Assembly: GCA_004555655.1 (NCBI GenBank)
Contig: SFHJ01000027.1
Location: forward strand, 1-29,822
Direction: 5' to 3'
Length of the DNA: 29,822 bases
Source: Clostridiales bacterium
GTDB taxonomy: Bacteria; Bacillota; Clostridia; Oscillospirales; Oscillospiraceae
Numbering within the stretch: the stretch's first letter is position 1; each line of letters opens with the position of its first letter. A program made the translations under genes and the position numbers. The notes beneath the pieces were generated by a model, which ran no database searches, was not told the origin of the DNA, and saw only the letters and a program-made list of their open reading frames with translations. Shown in pieces: positions 7,273 to 17,781 of the stretch.

Positions 7273-8565
7273 ATGAAGAAAATCACAGCCAGAACGTGGC
7301 TGACGCTGATTCTGGTGGGCCTCGTCGGCCAGCTGGCGTGGACGATCGAAAACATGTATTTTAACGTCTACCTCTACAATACCATCTCGACAGACCCAAA
7401 CTATATCTCCAGCATGGTCGGCTGGAGCGCGGCGGCCGCAACGCTCACGACGCTGCTCATGGGCGCGCTGTCCGACCGGCTGGGCAAGCGCAAGGCGTTT
7501 ATCTGCGTGGGTTACATTCTGTGGGGTATTTCCACGGCGGCGTTCGGCTTCATCACGGTTGAAAATGCCGCGAGGCTCTTCCCGGCGGCGGCTGTGCAGG
7601 CGGCGGCTGTGATGGTGGTCATACTCGACTGCGTGATGACCTTCTTCGGCTCCACGGCCAATGACGCGGCCTTCAATGCCTATATCACCGACACGGTGGA
7701 CCAATCCAATCGCGGCAAGGCCGAGAGCGTGCTGGCTATCCTGCCGCTCATTGCAATGCTGCTGGTCTTCGGCCTGTTTGACGGTATGACGCAGCGCGGC
7801 GAATGGCGCAAATTCTTTGCAGTTTTCGGCGCTATGGTCTCGGCCGTGGGACTTGTCTCTGTTTTTCTGGTCAAAGAGCCCGCGCTGCAGCCGGGAAAGG
7901 ACAGCTGCTTCAAAAACCTTGTCTACGGTCTGCGGCCAAGCGTGGTGCGGATGAATCAGGCGCTGTATCTGTCATTTGCGGCGTTCTGCATCTTCTCCAT
8001 TGCGGTGCAGGTGTTCTTCCCATACCTCATCATCTACATCCAGAACTATCTGAAAATTGACGGCTACGCCATTGTGCTGGGCGTGGTGCTGGTCGTGGCG
8101 TCCATTGTGAGCGTTGTCTCCGGCCGGTGGCTGGATAAGCTCGGCGCGATGCGCTGCGTGCTGCCGGCGGCGGGTGTGATGCTTGCGGGACTGGTTGCCA
8201 TGTACTTCGCGCGCGGCATGGCGGCGGTCATCGTGGCCGGCTGCGTGATGATGAGTGGGTATATGCTGGTCACGGCGGTGCTCTCGGGCAGTATTCGTGA
8301 CTACACGCCCAAGGGGAAGGTCGGCCATTTTCAGGGTATCCGCATGATCTTTGGCGTGCTGCTGCCGATGGTGATCGGCCCGGCCATCGGCGCAGCCGTT
8401 ATCAAGGGCAGCGACAGTACCTATATCGAGCTGGGTGTTGAAAAAACCGTGCCTACGCCGGTTATTTTCCTGGCGGCGGCCGTAGTGCTGCTTCTGATTC
8501 TGCCGCCGGTTTTGGCACTGAAAAAAGAAGAAAAGCGGACGGAAACAGCGGGTGAGCAGGTATGA
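7273..8565 (+). CDS. MFS transporter, probably sugar uptake (GPH/SLC45-like)
   Basis: A 430-residue integral membrane protein with about 12 hydrophobic segments. The loop after the second segment has GALSDRLGKRKAF, matching the MFS signature between helices 2 and 3 (DRxGKRK). The overall pattern, including an N-terminal QLAW..N motif in the first helix, resembles cation-coupled sugar symporters of the GPH/SLC45 type. AAAGGGG precedes the ATG. Its stop overlaps the start of the GH2 gene by four bases (ATGA), so the two are translationally coupled. The likely job is importing a disaccharide or glycoside that the GH2 enzyme then cleaves inside the cell; the sugar is not identifiable. Confidence 0.85.
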   Translation: MKKITARTWLTLILVGLVGQLAWTIENMYFNVYLYNTISTDPNYISSMVGWSAAAATLTTLLMGALSDRLGKRKAFICVGYILWGISTAAFGFITVENAARLFPAAAVQAAAVMVVILDCVMTFFGSTANDAAFNAYITDTVDQSNRGKAESVLAILPLIAMLLVFGLFDGMTQRGEWRKFFAVFGAMVSAVGLVSVFLVKEPALQPGKDSCFKNLVYGLRPSVVRMNQALYLSFAAFCIFSIAVQVFFPYLIIYIQNYLKIDGYAIVLGVVLVVASIVSVVSGRWLDKLGAMRCVLPAAGVMLAGLVAMYFARGMAAVIVAGCVMMSGYMLVTAVLSGSIRDYTPKGKVGHFQGIRMIFGVLLPMVIGPAIGAAVIKGSDSTYIELGVEKTVPTPVIFLAAAVVLLLILPPVLALKKEEKRTETAGEQV

Positions 8566-10283
8566 AAACGGTATGGGGCGAGCGGCTGAACCCGGGCGCG
8601 GTTTTGCAGGAATATCCGCGTCCACAGCTGCGAAGGGAAAGTTATGTAAACTTAAACGGCTACTGGGACTACGCCATCACGGACGGCGATGCACGCCCGG
8701 CAGCATATGACGGAAAGATTCTCGTGCCGTTTTCGCCGGAGGCTGGGCTCTCGGGCGTGAACCGGACGCTTCTGCCGGGGCAGACGCTGTGGTATCGCCG
8801 CACGCTTGATCTTCCGCGCGAGGAAGGCAAGCGGCTGCTCATCCACTTCGGCGCAGCCGACCAGCGCGCGGAGGTCTACTGCAATGACCGGTTCATCTGC
8901 GGACATGTGGGCGGCTACACCGCCTTCACCGCCGACGTGACGGACGCGCTGCAGGAGGAAAATGCGCTCATTGTGCAGGTGCGCGATGATACGGACGCAT
9001 GCCAGCTCTCGCGCGGCAAGCAAAAGACAAAACGCGGAGGCATCTGGTATACGCCGCAGAGCGGCATCTGGCAGACGGTGTGGGCCGAGTGGGTGCCGGA
9101 AGGCTACATCCGCTCGCTCAAGATTACGCCCGATCCGGAAAACGGCACGGTGCGCTGGAAGGTGGACTGTGCGCAGCCCGCAGGCGTAAATGTCACAGTG
9201 CGCTTTGGCGGGGAAGTGATTGCTGAGGACTGGACGGACGAAAACGGCGAGGCCAGCTCGTATATCCGCCCGGAATATCTGCGCCTGTGGTCGCCGGAGT
9301 CGCCGTTTTTGTATGATGCGCAGCTGCGCACGGAGCATGACGTGGTTGATACGTATTTTGCCATGCGCTCAGTCGGGGTGGGGAAGGACGAAGACGGCAC
9401 GCCGCGGCTTCTTCTAAACGGCAGGCCGTATTACCACCACGGCGTGCTTGACCAGGGCTACTGGCCGGACGGTCTGTATACCGCGCCGTCGGACGAGGCG
9501 ATGATTTTTGATATCCAGCTCATGAAGGACATGGGCTTTAACATGCTGCGCAAGCACATCAAATGCGAGCCCATGCGCTGGTACTATCACTGCGACCGGC
9601 TGGGCATGCTCGTCTGGCAGGATATGATGTCAGGCGGCGGGGAATATAACCCCATGACCATCTCCGCGCCGCTCATCACGCACCGCCATAAAAAGGATAA
9701 CGACTACAAGGCGTTTGCCCGCACGGATGCATCCGCGCGCGAGCACTACTATGCCGAGCTGCGCGAGCTGGTGGAGCAGCTCTACAACTGCCCGTGTGTT
9801 GTCATGTGGGTGCCGTTCAACGAGGGATGGGGCCAGTTTGACGCGGAAAAGGCTGCTGCGCTCATTGAGAGTATCGACCGGACACGCACCATCGACCATG
9901 CCAGCGGCTGGCATGACCAGAAGATCGGAAAGATCCAGAGCCTGCATGTGTATTTTGCGCCCTACCGCTTCAAAAAAGACAGGCTCGGCAGGGCAGTGGT
10001 GCTCTCGGAATTCGGCGGATATAACCTGCCTGTATCCGGGCACTGCTTTAACAGCAAAAACTTCGGCTACCGTGCGTTCCGTTCGCCTGAGGCCTTGGGA
10101 GAAGCAATCACGAAGCTCTACGAATCGCAGATCATCCCCGCAAAGCAAAGGGGGCTTGCTGCAAGCGTATACACGCAGCTCTCCGACGTCGAAGACGAGG
10201 TCAACGGCTTTGTGACGTATGACAGAAAATGCGTCAAGCTGCCGAAGCAGCTCGTGCGCGAGCTGAGCTATCGGCTGCGCTGA
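8562..10283 (+). CDS. Glycoside hydrolase family 2 enzyme
   Basis: A 573-residue GH2 enzyme, shorter than LacZ (about 1,000) and close to compact beta-glucuronidase-type members. A jelly-roll sugar-binding domain (about 30-180, with RRGGIWYTP-like sequence KRGGIWYTPQSGIWQTVW) and an immunoglobulin-like domain (about 183-275) precede the catalytic barrel. E421 in PFNEGWGQFD fits the acid/base and E483 in LSEFGGYN fits the nucleophile. There is no signal peptide, so it acts on imported sugar. It overlaps the MFS gene by four bases and is followed at once by a strong terminator. Specificity (galactoside, glucuronide or mannoside) cannot be told. Confidence 0.92.
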   Translation: MKTVWGERLNPGAVLQEYPRPQLRRESYVNLNGYWDYAITDGDARPAAYDGKILVPFSPEAGLSGVNRTLLPGQTLWYRRTLDLPREEGKRLLIHFGAADQRAEVYCNDRFICGHVGGYTAFTADVTDALQEENALIVQVRDDTDACQLSRGKQKTKRGGIWYTPQSGIWQTVWAEWVPEGYIRSLKITPDPENGTVRWKVDCAQPAGVNVTVRFGGEVIAEDWTDENGEASSYIRPEYLRLWSPESPFLYDAQLRTEHDVVDTYFAMRSVGVGKDEDGTPRLLLNGRPYYHHGVLDQGYWPDGLYTAPSDEAMIFDIQLMKDMGFNMLRKHIKCEPMRWYYHCDRLGMLVWQDMMSGGGEYNPMTISAPLITHRHKKDNDYKAFARTDASAREHYYAELRELVEQLYNCPCVVMWVPFNEGWGQFDAEKAAALIESIDRTRTIDHASGWHDQKIGKIQSLHVYFAPYRFKKDRLGRAVVLSEFGGYNLPVSGHCFNSKNFGYRAFRSPEALGEAITKLYESQIIPAKQRGLAASVYTQLSDVEDEVNGFVTYDRKCVKLPKQLVRELSYRLR

Positions 10284-10287
10284 CAGA

Positions 10288-10322
10288 AAACGCGCCGGAA
10301 GGAAAAGCCTTCCGGCGCGTTT
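10288..10322. terminator. Bidirectional terminator between GH2 and pyrophosphatase genes
   Basis: Perfect 15-base arms (10288-10302 and 10308-10322) with a five-base loop, A-rich on the left and T-ending on the right. It sits between two convergent genes and can serve both strands. Confidence 0.85.
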
Positions 10323-10381
10323 GACATGCTTTTGAAAACTTGCTGCAAATACCACGCCGCGCGGCAGTTTGGTTGCAGGCC

Positions 10382-11998
10382 TTAGCCCCACAATGCCGAG
10401 AGCATCGGAATGATCTGCTTCTTTCTGGAGACCACGCCCGGCAGGAAGCAGGTATGATCCTTGAGCTGCATGTTGAATGCCTGCGTGATGATGTCCTCGT
10501 CGCCGAGGTACAGAATCTGTGTGCCCTCAATCAGAACGTCCGTCAGCATCAGCATGATGAGCGAATACCCGCGCTCGTGCATGGTCTTTTCCATGAGCGC
10601 AAGGAACTCATCCTTGCGGTTGAGCATTCGGGTGTAGTCCACGCACATGATCTGACTGACGCCAAAGTCGTGGTCGGCGATGTGGAAGTCCTTGAAATCG
10701 GCGAACAGCAGCGTCTCGGCGGGCTTGTCGTCGGAATTGGATGCGGAGAAGATCTCCTTGCCCAGCTCCTGCAGCGAGACATTGGCGATGCGTGCCATGC
10801 GCTCAGCCATGCGCTGGTCACGATAGGTGGCGGTGGGGGATTTGAACATGACGGTGTCGGCCACAATGGCGGCTGCGATGAGGCCCGCCAGCTTTTCAGA
10901 CGGCATCAGGCCCTTCTCCTGATACATGCTGGCAATGATGGTGGCGGTCGAGCCGACGGGCTCGTTGCGGAAGTAGATGGGATTGACGGTCTGAATGTCG
11001 GCGAGCCTGTGGTGGTCGATGATCTCCAGAATCTCGGCCTGCTCAAGACCCGGCACCGACTGCGCGGCCTCGTTGTGGTCGACCAGCACCACGCGCTTGC
11101 GCCGCGGTTTGATCAGATGATAGCGCGAGAGCGTACCGACAACCTTGTCGTTTTCGTCGAGAATGGGATAGCTGCGGTGGCGGCTTTTGAGCACGATCTC
11201 CTTCACGTCATCGACAAAATCCGTCAGGTGGAACGCCTCGAGATCCTCCGTGCGGCAGATGCGCTGTACGGGAATGGCATGATAGATCATGCGCGCGGCC
11301 TTGAACGCGTCGAAGGGCGTGGCGACGATGCACGTCTTCGTGGGCAGCTTGCGCAGCTCCTCCGAAACCTCGGCCTGGCAGACGATCAGGCAGCTCACTC
11401 CGTGCTCAACTGCACGGCGGGCCATATCCGGCTGGTTGCCGCAGATGACGACGTTGTCCTTGCCGGAGAAGAGCAGATTCTCGTTGCTCTGCGGAAGGGC
11501 GATGGACACCTCGCCGCTGATGGAATCGACAAGATAACCAGCTTCATTCAGAATCTTACCGTCGAGCACGCTCAGCAGATTGAAGACCGGAATATGGTCG
11601 ACAAACGTGTCGCTCACGGTCTTCATGTCGTACGCCGCAATTTCTGCGGAAGACAGCATGCCATAGAGCGTCCCGTCCTCGGTGGTCACAGGGATCGACG
11701 GAATCCCGCGGTCAGACTGCAGCGCATCCCATGCCCGGTTCACCGTGACCGCGCCGGAGAGCGCGGGCGGCGTATCGTAGTCGAGATCGCGCACCTGTGT
11801 GCGCATGGTCTGGATGCGCACGGGCGGCTCAAAGCCGAAACGGTCGAGCACGAGCTGCGTCTCGTCGCTGATGTGGCCGAGCCGGGCAGCGACAAATTCA
11901 CGGTCGCCCAGCGCGTTTCGCAGCGCGGCGTATGCCATGGCTGAGACGATGGAGTCGGTATCGGGGTTGCGGTGGCCGGTAACATAGATGGGGTCCAT
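10382..11998 (-). CDS. Manganese-dependent inorganic pyrophosphatase with CBS and DRTGG domains
   Basis: A 538-residue family II pyrophosphatase, which splits PPi to two phosphates. The DHH-type catalytic core is split by an insert: the N-terminal part has GHRNPDTDS (H9, D13, D15 metal ligands). A CBS domain (about 65-125), a DRTGG domain (about 130-240) and a second CBS domain (about 245-297) follow. The core resumes with VDHNE (D307, H308) and IIDHH (D328-H330), and a DHHA2 domain closes the protein. In characterised members the CBS pair binds AMP, ADP or ATP and the DRTGG form also binds diadenosine polyphosphates; regulation here is inferred. The start at 11998 has AAAGGATG upstream. It lies 17 bases after the unknown gene at 12016. 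Confidence 0.93.
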   Translation of the reverse strand: MDPIYVTGHRNPDTDSIVSAMAYAALRNALGDREFVAARLGHISDETQLVLDRFGFEPPVRIQTMRTQVRDLDYDTPPALSGAVTVNRAWDALQSDRGIPSIPVTTEDGTLYGMLSSAEIAAYDMKTVSDTFVDHIPVFNLLSVLDGKILNEAGYLVDSISGEVSIALPQSNENLLFSGKDNVVICGNQPDMARRAVEHGVSCLIVCQAEVSEELRKLPTKTCIVATPFDAFKAARMIYHAIPVQRICRTEDLEAFHLTDFVDDVKEIVLKSRHRSYPILDENDKVVGTLSRYHLIKPRRKRVVLVDHNEAAQSVPGLEQAEILEIIDHHRLADIQTVNPIYFRNEPVGSTATIIASMYQEKGLMPSEKLAGLIAAAIVADTVMFKSPTATYRDQRMAERMARIANVSLQELGKEIFSASNSDDKPAETLLFADFKDFHIADHDFGVSQIMCVDYTRMLNRKDEFLALMEKTMHERGYSLIMLMLTDVLIEGTQILYLGDEDIITQAFNMQLKDHTCFLPGVVSRKKQIIPMLSALWG

Positions 11999-12015
11999 AT
12001 TCGCACATCCTTTTC

Positions 12016-12774
12016 TCAAGTTGCTTTTGGGAATGCAACGCCGTGAAAGCGCATCAGGAAGCGCACGGGATAGTATTTGTCGAGATAGTTTTTGCAGTAC
12101 CAGTCATATGTTGCATCGGGCAGATGCAGAAGTTCAGGTGCCTGTGTGCGCAGGAGCTTGAACGTCGTCTCATCGCCTGAAAGCAGCGCTGCCAGCAGCT
12201 CCAGCTGCCCCTCGCGGCGGAGCCTTTCAAAGCAGCCGTCCATGATCGCGGCGCAGGCGCGCTCGTCCTCGTCTGCGAGCAGCTCCTTATTGCCGAGCCA
12301 GGCCAGAAAATCGTCCATGTCGAGCAGCGTGCGCGCCGCGGCATGCGAAAGCGTCTGGAACTCCTCATGCGCACCGCGCTTGACAATGTCGATCAAATAC
12401 TGAACCAGCGCGTCATCGAGACACACACTGTCAAGAAACACCTCATAGATGTCCCGGATTTCGGACTCAACCGGCTCGGCGGGCGCCTCCTGCGTGGCTT
12501 GCGCGTCCGCCTGCGCGAGTATCCCGGCGAGCGTTTTGGGGTCGAAGCTGTCAAAGACTTCCTGCGGGATCTGTGCGCCGTCAGCTTCGGCGCACAGGCG
12601 CACGAAGGACGCCACGCCCATGGCCTCGATCTGCGGCAAGAGCTCGGCCGCGCGCGCATTCGCGTCTTCGGCAGTGAGCGTGATGCCGCCTGGAGGCAGG
12701 CGCTTGCCCTCGCACAGCTCGGAAAAATACTGCAGATAGTATTCGATGAGCGTAAAAGCCCCTCCTTCCAACAA
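12016..12774 (-). CDS. Conserved-looking protein of unknown function, start codon uncertain
   Basis: About 245-252 residues, rich in Leu, Ala and acidic residues and probably helical, with no membrane segment or recognised motif. The C-terminus has an aromatic cluster (YDWYCKNYLDKYYPVRFLMR). It shares a promoter with the pyrophosphatase gene 17 bases downstream. The start is odd. The only standard start codons near the 5' end are two TTGs at 12774 and 12771, served by a weak AGGA. A perfect AAGGAGG (12767-12761) instead stands seven bases before an in-frame ACG (12753). Either a TTG is used, or an ancestral ATG has mutated to ACG. Coordinates given use the first TTG. Confidence 0.7.
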   Translation of the reverse strand: MLEGGAFTLIEYYLQYFSELCEGKRLPPGGITLTAEDANARAAELLPQIEAMGVASFVRLCAEADGAQIPQEVFDSFDPKTLAGILAQADAQATQEAPAEPVESEIRDIYEVFLDSVCLDDALVQYLIDIVKRGAHEEFQTLSHAAARTLLDMDDFLAWLGNKELLADEDERACAAIMDGCFERLRREGQLELLAALLSGDETTFKLLRTQAPELLHLPDATYDWYCKNYLDKYYPVRFLMRFHGVAFPKAT

Positions 12775-12789
12775 TATCCTGTTACAAAC

Positions 12790-12818
12790 AGTGTATCACG
12801 CTTTCAATATTTCGTCAA
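12790..12818 (-). promoter_or_regulatory. Promoter of the unknown gene-pyrophosphatase operon
   Basis: TTGACG (12818-12813) and TACACT (12795-12790) with a 17-base spacer on the minus strand: a good sigma-A type promoter. Transcription would begin near 12783, only about ten bases before the TTG at 12774, leaving little room for a leader. Confidence 0.7.
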
Positions 12819-12955
12819 AACAAAAACGCTCCAAATTCTTGTGGAAAAATGGATTGCTTTCCGTGCCGCATCCTGCCGGGAGGCCTGCTGCGGGAGGACG
12901 GCCGGGTGTGCCTGTCAGCCGGAAAATGGTGTGCACCGCGCCAGAACTGCGCATA

Positions 12956-12990
12956 AAACCGGGTCTGAATATGAAATCCAGACCCGGTTT
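12956..12990 (-). terminator. Terminator of the ATP synthase operon
   Basis: Perfect 12-base arms (12956-12967 and 12979-12990) around an 11-base loop, starting one base after the atpC stop codon and ending in four Us on the minus strand. Confidence 0.85.
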
Positions 12991-12991
12991 C

Positions 12992-13399
12992 TTACTGCGG
13001 TTTGACAAGATTCGTGCGGATCAGCGCACGCTTGAGCTCGGCCTCGGCCAAAAGATACTCCTGCTTGCTGAGCAGTTCCGGCGCAGCCAGCTTCTGCTGC
13101 GCACGCTCGAGCGCACGCTGGGCGCGGGCGGCGTCGATCTGCTCGACCCATTCAAACGTGGTGGCGATCACGCGTACCTGCCCGTCGGTCACGGCGAGCA
13201 TACCGCCGATACACGCGGCCATGCGCGGTTGACCGTTGGTCACGACCTTTGCTGCACCCATGCCGAGCGGCGTGACGAAGTTTATGTGACGCGGCAGAAT
13301 GGTCAGATTGCCGGTCACGGCGCGCACACTGATGCTCTCGGCCTCACCGTCGTAGAACAGCCCATCGGGCGTCACGATCTGCAGATGGAAGCTGCTCAT
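12992..13399 (-). CDS. atpC: ATP synthase epsilon subunit
   Basis: A 135-residue epsilon subunit of F1, part of the central stalk that links the gamma subunit to the c ring and restrains ATP hydrolysis. The N-terminal beta sandwich opens SSFHLQIVTPDGLFYDGEAE and includes GNLTILPRHINFVTPLG, typical of the family. The C-terminal half is the usual helical hairpin (about 88-135) rich in Ala, Glu and Arg. Its start overlaps the atpD stop by four bases (ATGA), implying translational coupling. It is the last gene of the operon; the terminator follows immediately. Confidence 0.95.
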   Translation of the reverse strand: MSSFHLQIVTPDGLFYDGEAESISVRAVTGNLTILPRHINFVTPLGMGAAKVVTNGQPRMAACIGGMLAVTDGQVRVIATTFEWVEQIDAARAQRALERAQQKLAAPELLSKQEYLLAEAELKRALIRTNLVKPQ

Positions 13400-14796
13400 A
13401 CCGGCTCACCCTTGGCCTTGGCGACGACGTCATCAATGGTACCGGCGAAGAGGAACGCAGACTCGGGCAGATCGTCGTGCTTGCCCTCGACAATTTCCCT
13501 GAAGCCGCGGATGGTTTCAGACAGCGGGACATATTTGCCCGGCATGCCCGTAAACTGCTCGGCGACATGGAACGGCTGGGACAAAAAGCGCTGCACTTTT
13601 CTTGCACGGCTGACGGTCAGCTTGTCGGTCTCAGACAGCTCGTCCATGCCCATGATGGCGATGATGTCCTGCAGCTCCTTATAGCGCTGCAGAATTTGCA
13701 TGACCGAGCGGGCGACATCGTAGTGCTCCTCGCCCACGATCTCGGGCGCAAGGATACGGGACGTCGAGTCCAGCGGGTCGACGGCGGGGAAGATGCCAAG
13801 CGACGAAATCGCACGGTCAAGCACCGTCGTCGCATCCAGATGCGCAAACGTTGTGGCGGGAGCCGGGTCGGTCAAATCGTCTGCCGGGACATAGACCGCC
13901 TGCACGGACGTGATCGAGCCGTCCTTGGTGGACGTGATGCGCTCCTGCAGCGCGCCCATTTCCGTGGCCAGCGTCGGCTGGTAGCCAACGGCGGACGGCA
14001 TACGGCCCAGAAGCGCGGAGACCTCACTGCCGGCCTGTGTAAAGCGGAAGATGTTGTCGATGAACAAGAGTACGTCCTGATGCTTGGCGTCGCGGAAGTA
14101 CTCGGCCATCGTCAGACCAGACAAACCCACGCGCATACGCGCTCCGGGCGGTTCGTTCATCTGGCCGTAGACCAGCGCGGTCTTCTCCAGAACGCCGGAC
14201 TCTTTCATTTCATAGTACAGGTCGTTGCCCTCACGCGTGCGCTCGCCGACGCCGGTGAAGACGGAGTAGCCGTTGTGCTCAGTGGCGATGTTGTAGATGA
14301 GCTCCTGAATCAGAACGGTCTTGCCGACGCCTGCGCCGCCAAAGAGGCCGATTTTGCCGCCCTTGGCGTACGGGCAGATGAGGTCGACGACCTTGATGCC
14401 GGTTTCAAGAATCTCGGTTGTGGACTGCTGCTCTTCATACGAAGGCGCTGCGCGGTGGATGGGCCAGCGCTCGACGTTTTCGGGAGCGGGCTGGTTGTCG
14501 ATCGGCTCGCCGAGCAGGTTGAAGATGCGGCCCAGGCACGCCTCGCCGACCGGGACGGTGATAGGCCCGCCGGTATCCACGGCTCTGGCGCCGCGGGCAA
14601 GACCGTCGGTCGAACTCATAGCGATGCAGCGCACCAGATTGTCACCGATGTGCTGGGCAACCTCGCAGGTGAGCTTCACGCCGTGGTTTTCCAGCTCAAT
14701 GGCATTTAACAGATTGGGCAGCTGACCGTCGGGAAAGCGGATGTCGAGAACAGGGCCAATGACCTGCACGACGGTTCCGATATGTTGCTCTGACAT
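13396..14796 (-). CDS. atpD: ATP synthase beta subunit
   Basis: A 466-residue catalytic beta subunit of F1. Walker A GGAGVGKT lies at 153-160, the catalytic glutamate fits E185 in GVGERTREG, and a Walker B-like LLFIDNIFRF and ALLGRMPSAVGYQPTL follow, all as in the family. The start at 14796 is chosen because AAAGGAG stands eight bases upstream; an in-frame ATG at 14814 overlaps the atpG stop but would place the ribosome site inside the gene. The length is normal and nothing looks broken. Confidence 0.97.
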   Translation of the reverse strand: MSEQHIGTVVQVIGPVLDIRFPDGQLPNLLNAIELENHGVKLTCEVAQHIGDNLVRCIAMSSTDGLARGARAVDTGGPITVPVGEACLGRIFNLLGEPIDNQPAPENVERWPIHRAAPSYEEQQSTTEILETGIKVVDLICPYAKGGKIGLFGGAGVGKTVLIQELIYNIATEHNGYSVFTGVGERTREGNDLYYEMKESGVLEKTALVYGQMNEPPGARMRVGLSGLTMAEYFRDAKHQDVLLFIDNIFRFTQAGSEVSALLGRMPSAVGYQPTLATEMGALQERITSTKDGSITSVQAVYVPADDLTDPAPATTFAHLDATTVLDRAISSLGIFPAVDPLDSTSRILAPEIVGEEHYDVARSVMQILQRYKELQDIIAIMGMDELSETDKLTVSRARKVQRFLSQPFHVAEQFTGMPGKYVPLSETIRGFREIVEGKHDDLPESAFLFAGTIDDVVAKAKGEPV

Positions 14797-14810
14797 GAGG
14801 TCAACTCCTT

Positions 14811-15659
14811 TCATACTTTTTCTGCGCCGGCGACGATCTCGGTGATCTCCTGCGTGATCGCACCCTGGCGCGCGCGGTTGTATTTGAGACTCAGATCGCT
14901 GATGATATCATCGGCGTTCTTAGTGGCGGAGTCCATTGCAGTGCGGCGCGCCGCCTGCTCAGAGGCGACGGATTCGCACAGCGCGCCATAGACCACGCCG
15001 CCGAAATACTCGGGCACAATGGCGTCAAATACGGCCGTCGGGCCCGTCTCATAGAGAATGAACGAATGTCCGCTTGTTTTCTGCCCGGATACACGCAGCG
15101 GCAGCAGGGGAAGGCTGCTCGGCGTCTGCGAAAGCAAGGATGCAAAGTGCGTGTAGAACAGCAGCACCCTGCTGTACTGCCCGGACAGGAAGCTGTCGCA
15201 GATGACGCGCGCGACGGAGAAGCAATCGCCGATGGTCATTCCCGCGGCCTCGGCATACTGCTCGGTAAAGAGCGGCACGCCGCGCGTGCGGAAAAACTCC
15301 ACCGCCTTCCTGCCGATGGGGAGCACCTCGGCATCCTGACCCTGCATCTGGCTGTAGGCCATGCGCAGAATATTGCTGTTGTAGCCGCCCGCCAGACCAC
15401 GGTCGCCGGCGATGACGATGCAAAGAAGCTTTCCTTCCTTGCGCGCCTGCAGATACGGTGAATCAAAATCGCGCGTGGAGTCTGCGATGTCGTTCATCGT
15501 GGCATAGAGCGTTTCAAAGTAAGGACGGCTGGAGATGGCCCGATCCTGCGCGCTGCGGAGCTTGGAGGCAGCAACCATTTCCATGGCCTTGGTGATCTGC
15601 CTGGTGGACTGCATGCTCCGGATTCGGTTTTTGATGTCTTTCATGGACACGCCGGCCAT
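14811..15659 (-). CDS. atpG: ATP synthase gamma subunit
   Basis: A 282-residue gamma subunit, the rotating shaft inside the F1 hexamer. The N-terminal helix MKDIKNRIRSMQSTRQITKA and the C-terminal helix (about 240-278, RTAMDSATKNADDIISDLSL) are the conserved coiled-coil pair, with a Rossmann-like middle domain containing the GDRGLAGGYN motif. The ATG at 15659 has GGAGG nine bases upstream; a second ATG five codons on is possible. Eighteen bases separate it from atpA. Confidence 0.95.
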   Translation of the reverse strand: MAGVSMKDIKNRIRSMQSTRQITKAMEMVAASKLRSAQDRAISSRPYFETLYATMNDIADSTRDFDSPYLQARKEGKLLCIVIAGDRGLAGGYNSNILRMAYSQMQGQDAEVLPIGRKAVEFFRTRGVPLFTEQYAEAAGMTIGDCFSVARVICDSFLSGQYSRVLLFYTHFASLLSQTPSSLPLLPLRVSGQKTSGHSFILYETGPTAVFDAIVPEYFGGVVYGALCESVASEQAARRTAMDSATKNADDIISDLSLKYNRARQGAITQEITEIVAGAEKV

Positions 15660-15677
15660 GCTTGCGCGCCTCCTTCC

Positions 15678-17192
<1,515 letters not shown>

Positions 17193-17241
17193 GGTTTCAC
17201 CAGCTTTCGGTTATTGGTCAGAGGCGCGTCGGCCGCGCGCT

Positions 17242-17781
17242 CTATAGAACGGTATTGCGCAGCCTGCGCGCGATCGCGTCAAGTTGATGCTGCACCGAGC
17301 CGTCGAGCTGCCGGTCGGGCAGTTCCAGCCGCACGCCGCCGAGCAGACGCTCGTCGACACACACGGTGAGCTCGATGCGCTTGCCGGTCATGGCGGCGAT
17401 TTTCTGCCGCAGTTTTTCCTGCAGCTCTGGCCGCATCGGCGCGGCACAGACCGCGCGCACGGCGAGAATGCCGTGGTCCAAATTGTACCGGCGCTTGTAT
17501 TCCACGGCGCAGTCGGGCAGCTGCCGGATGGTGCCGTTGTCGCACAGCAGCTTCATGAAGTTGCGAGTGTATGGATGCACCTGCCCGCGCCAGGCCTCGT
17601 CAATGAGCTGACGGCGCTCCTCCTTGGCGATTGCGGGATTGGCCAGCAGCTTGCCGTAGCCTGGATTCTCGTCGAACACGGTACGTACCAGCTGCAGATC
17701 GCGCCAGATCTCATCCACAAGCTGTTCGCCCGCGGCCAGATCATACAGCGCGCCGCCGTAGGTTTTGGCAGTATCCGTCAT
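17242..17781 (-). CDS. atpH: ATP synthase delta subunit
   Basis: A 179-residue delta subunit (OSCP homologue), which ties the top of F1 to the peripheral stalk. The N-terminal six-helix domain begins with a typical KTYGGALYDLA, and the C-terminal part has the family's LREKI..GKRIELTVCVDERLLGGVRLEL-like region (DERLLGGVRLEL near 144-155). The ATG at 17781 overlaps the atpF stop by four bases (ATGA), so b and delta are translationally coupled, which suits their direct contact in the complex. Confidence 0.95.
   Translation of the reverse strand: MTDTAKTYGGALYDLAAGEQLVDEIWRDLQLVRTVFDENPGYGKLLANPAIAKEERRQLIDEAWRGQVHPYTRNFMKLLCDNGTIRQLPDCAVEYKRRYNLDHGILAVRAVCAAPMRPELQEKLRQKIAAMTGKRIELTVCVDERLLGGVRLELPDRQLDGSVQHQLDAIARRLRNTVL

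Noticed and set aside
10340..11944. A 534-codon plus-strand open frame opposite the pyrophosphatase gene
   Set aside because: It mirrors a gene with clear motifs, has no ribosome site and its composition (His, Arg, Gly rich) is that of an antisense shadow of GC-rich codons.
13477..14709. A 410-codon plus-strand open frame opposite atpD
   Set aside because: atpD is unmistakable on the other strand and the antisense frame has no ribosome site.
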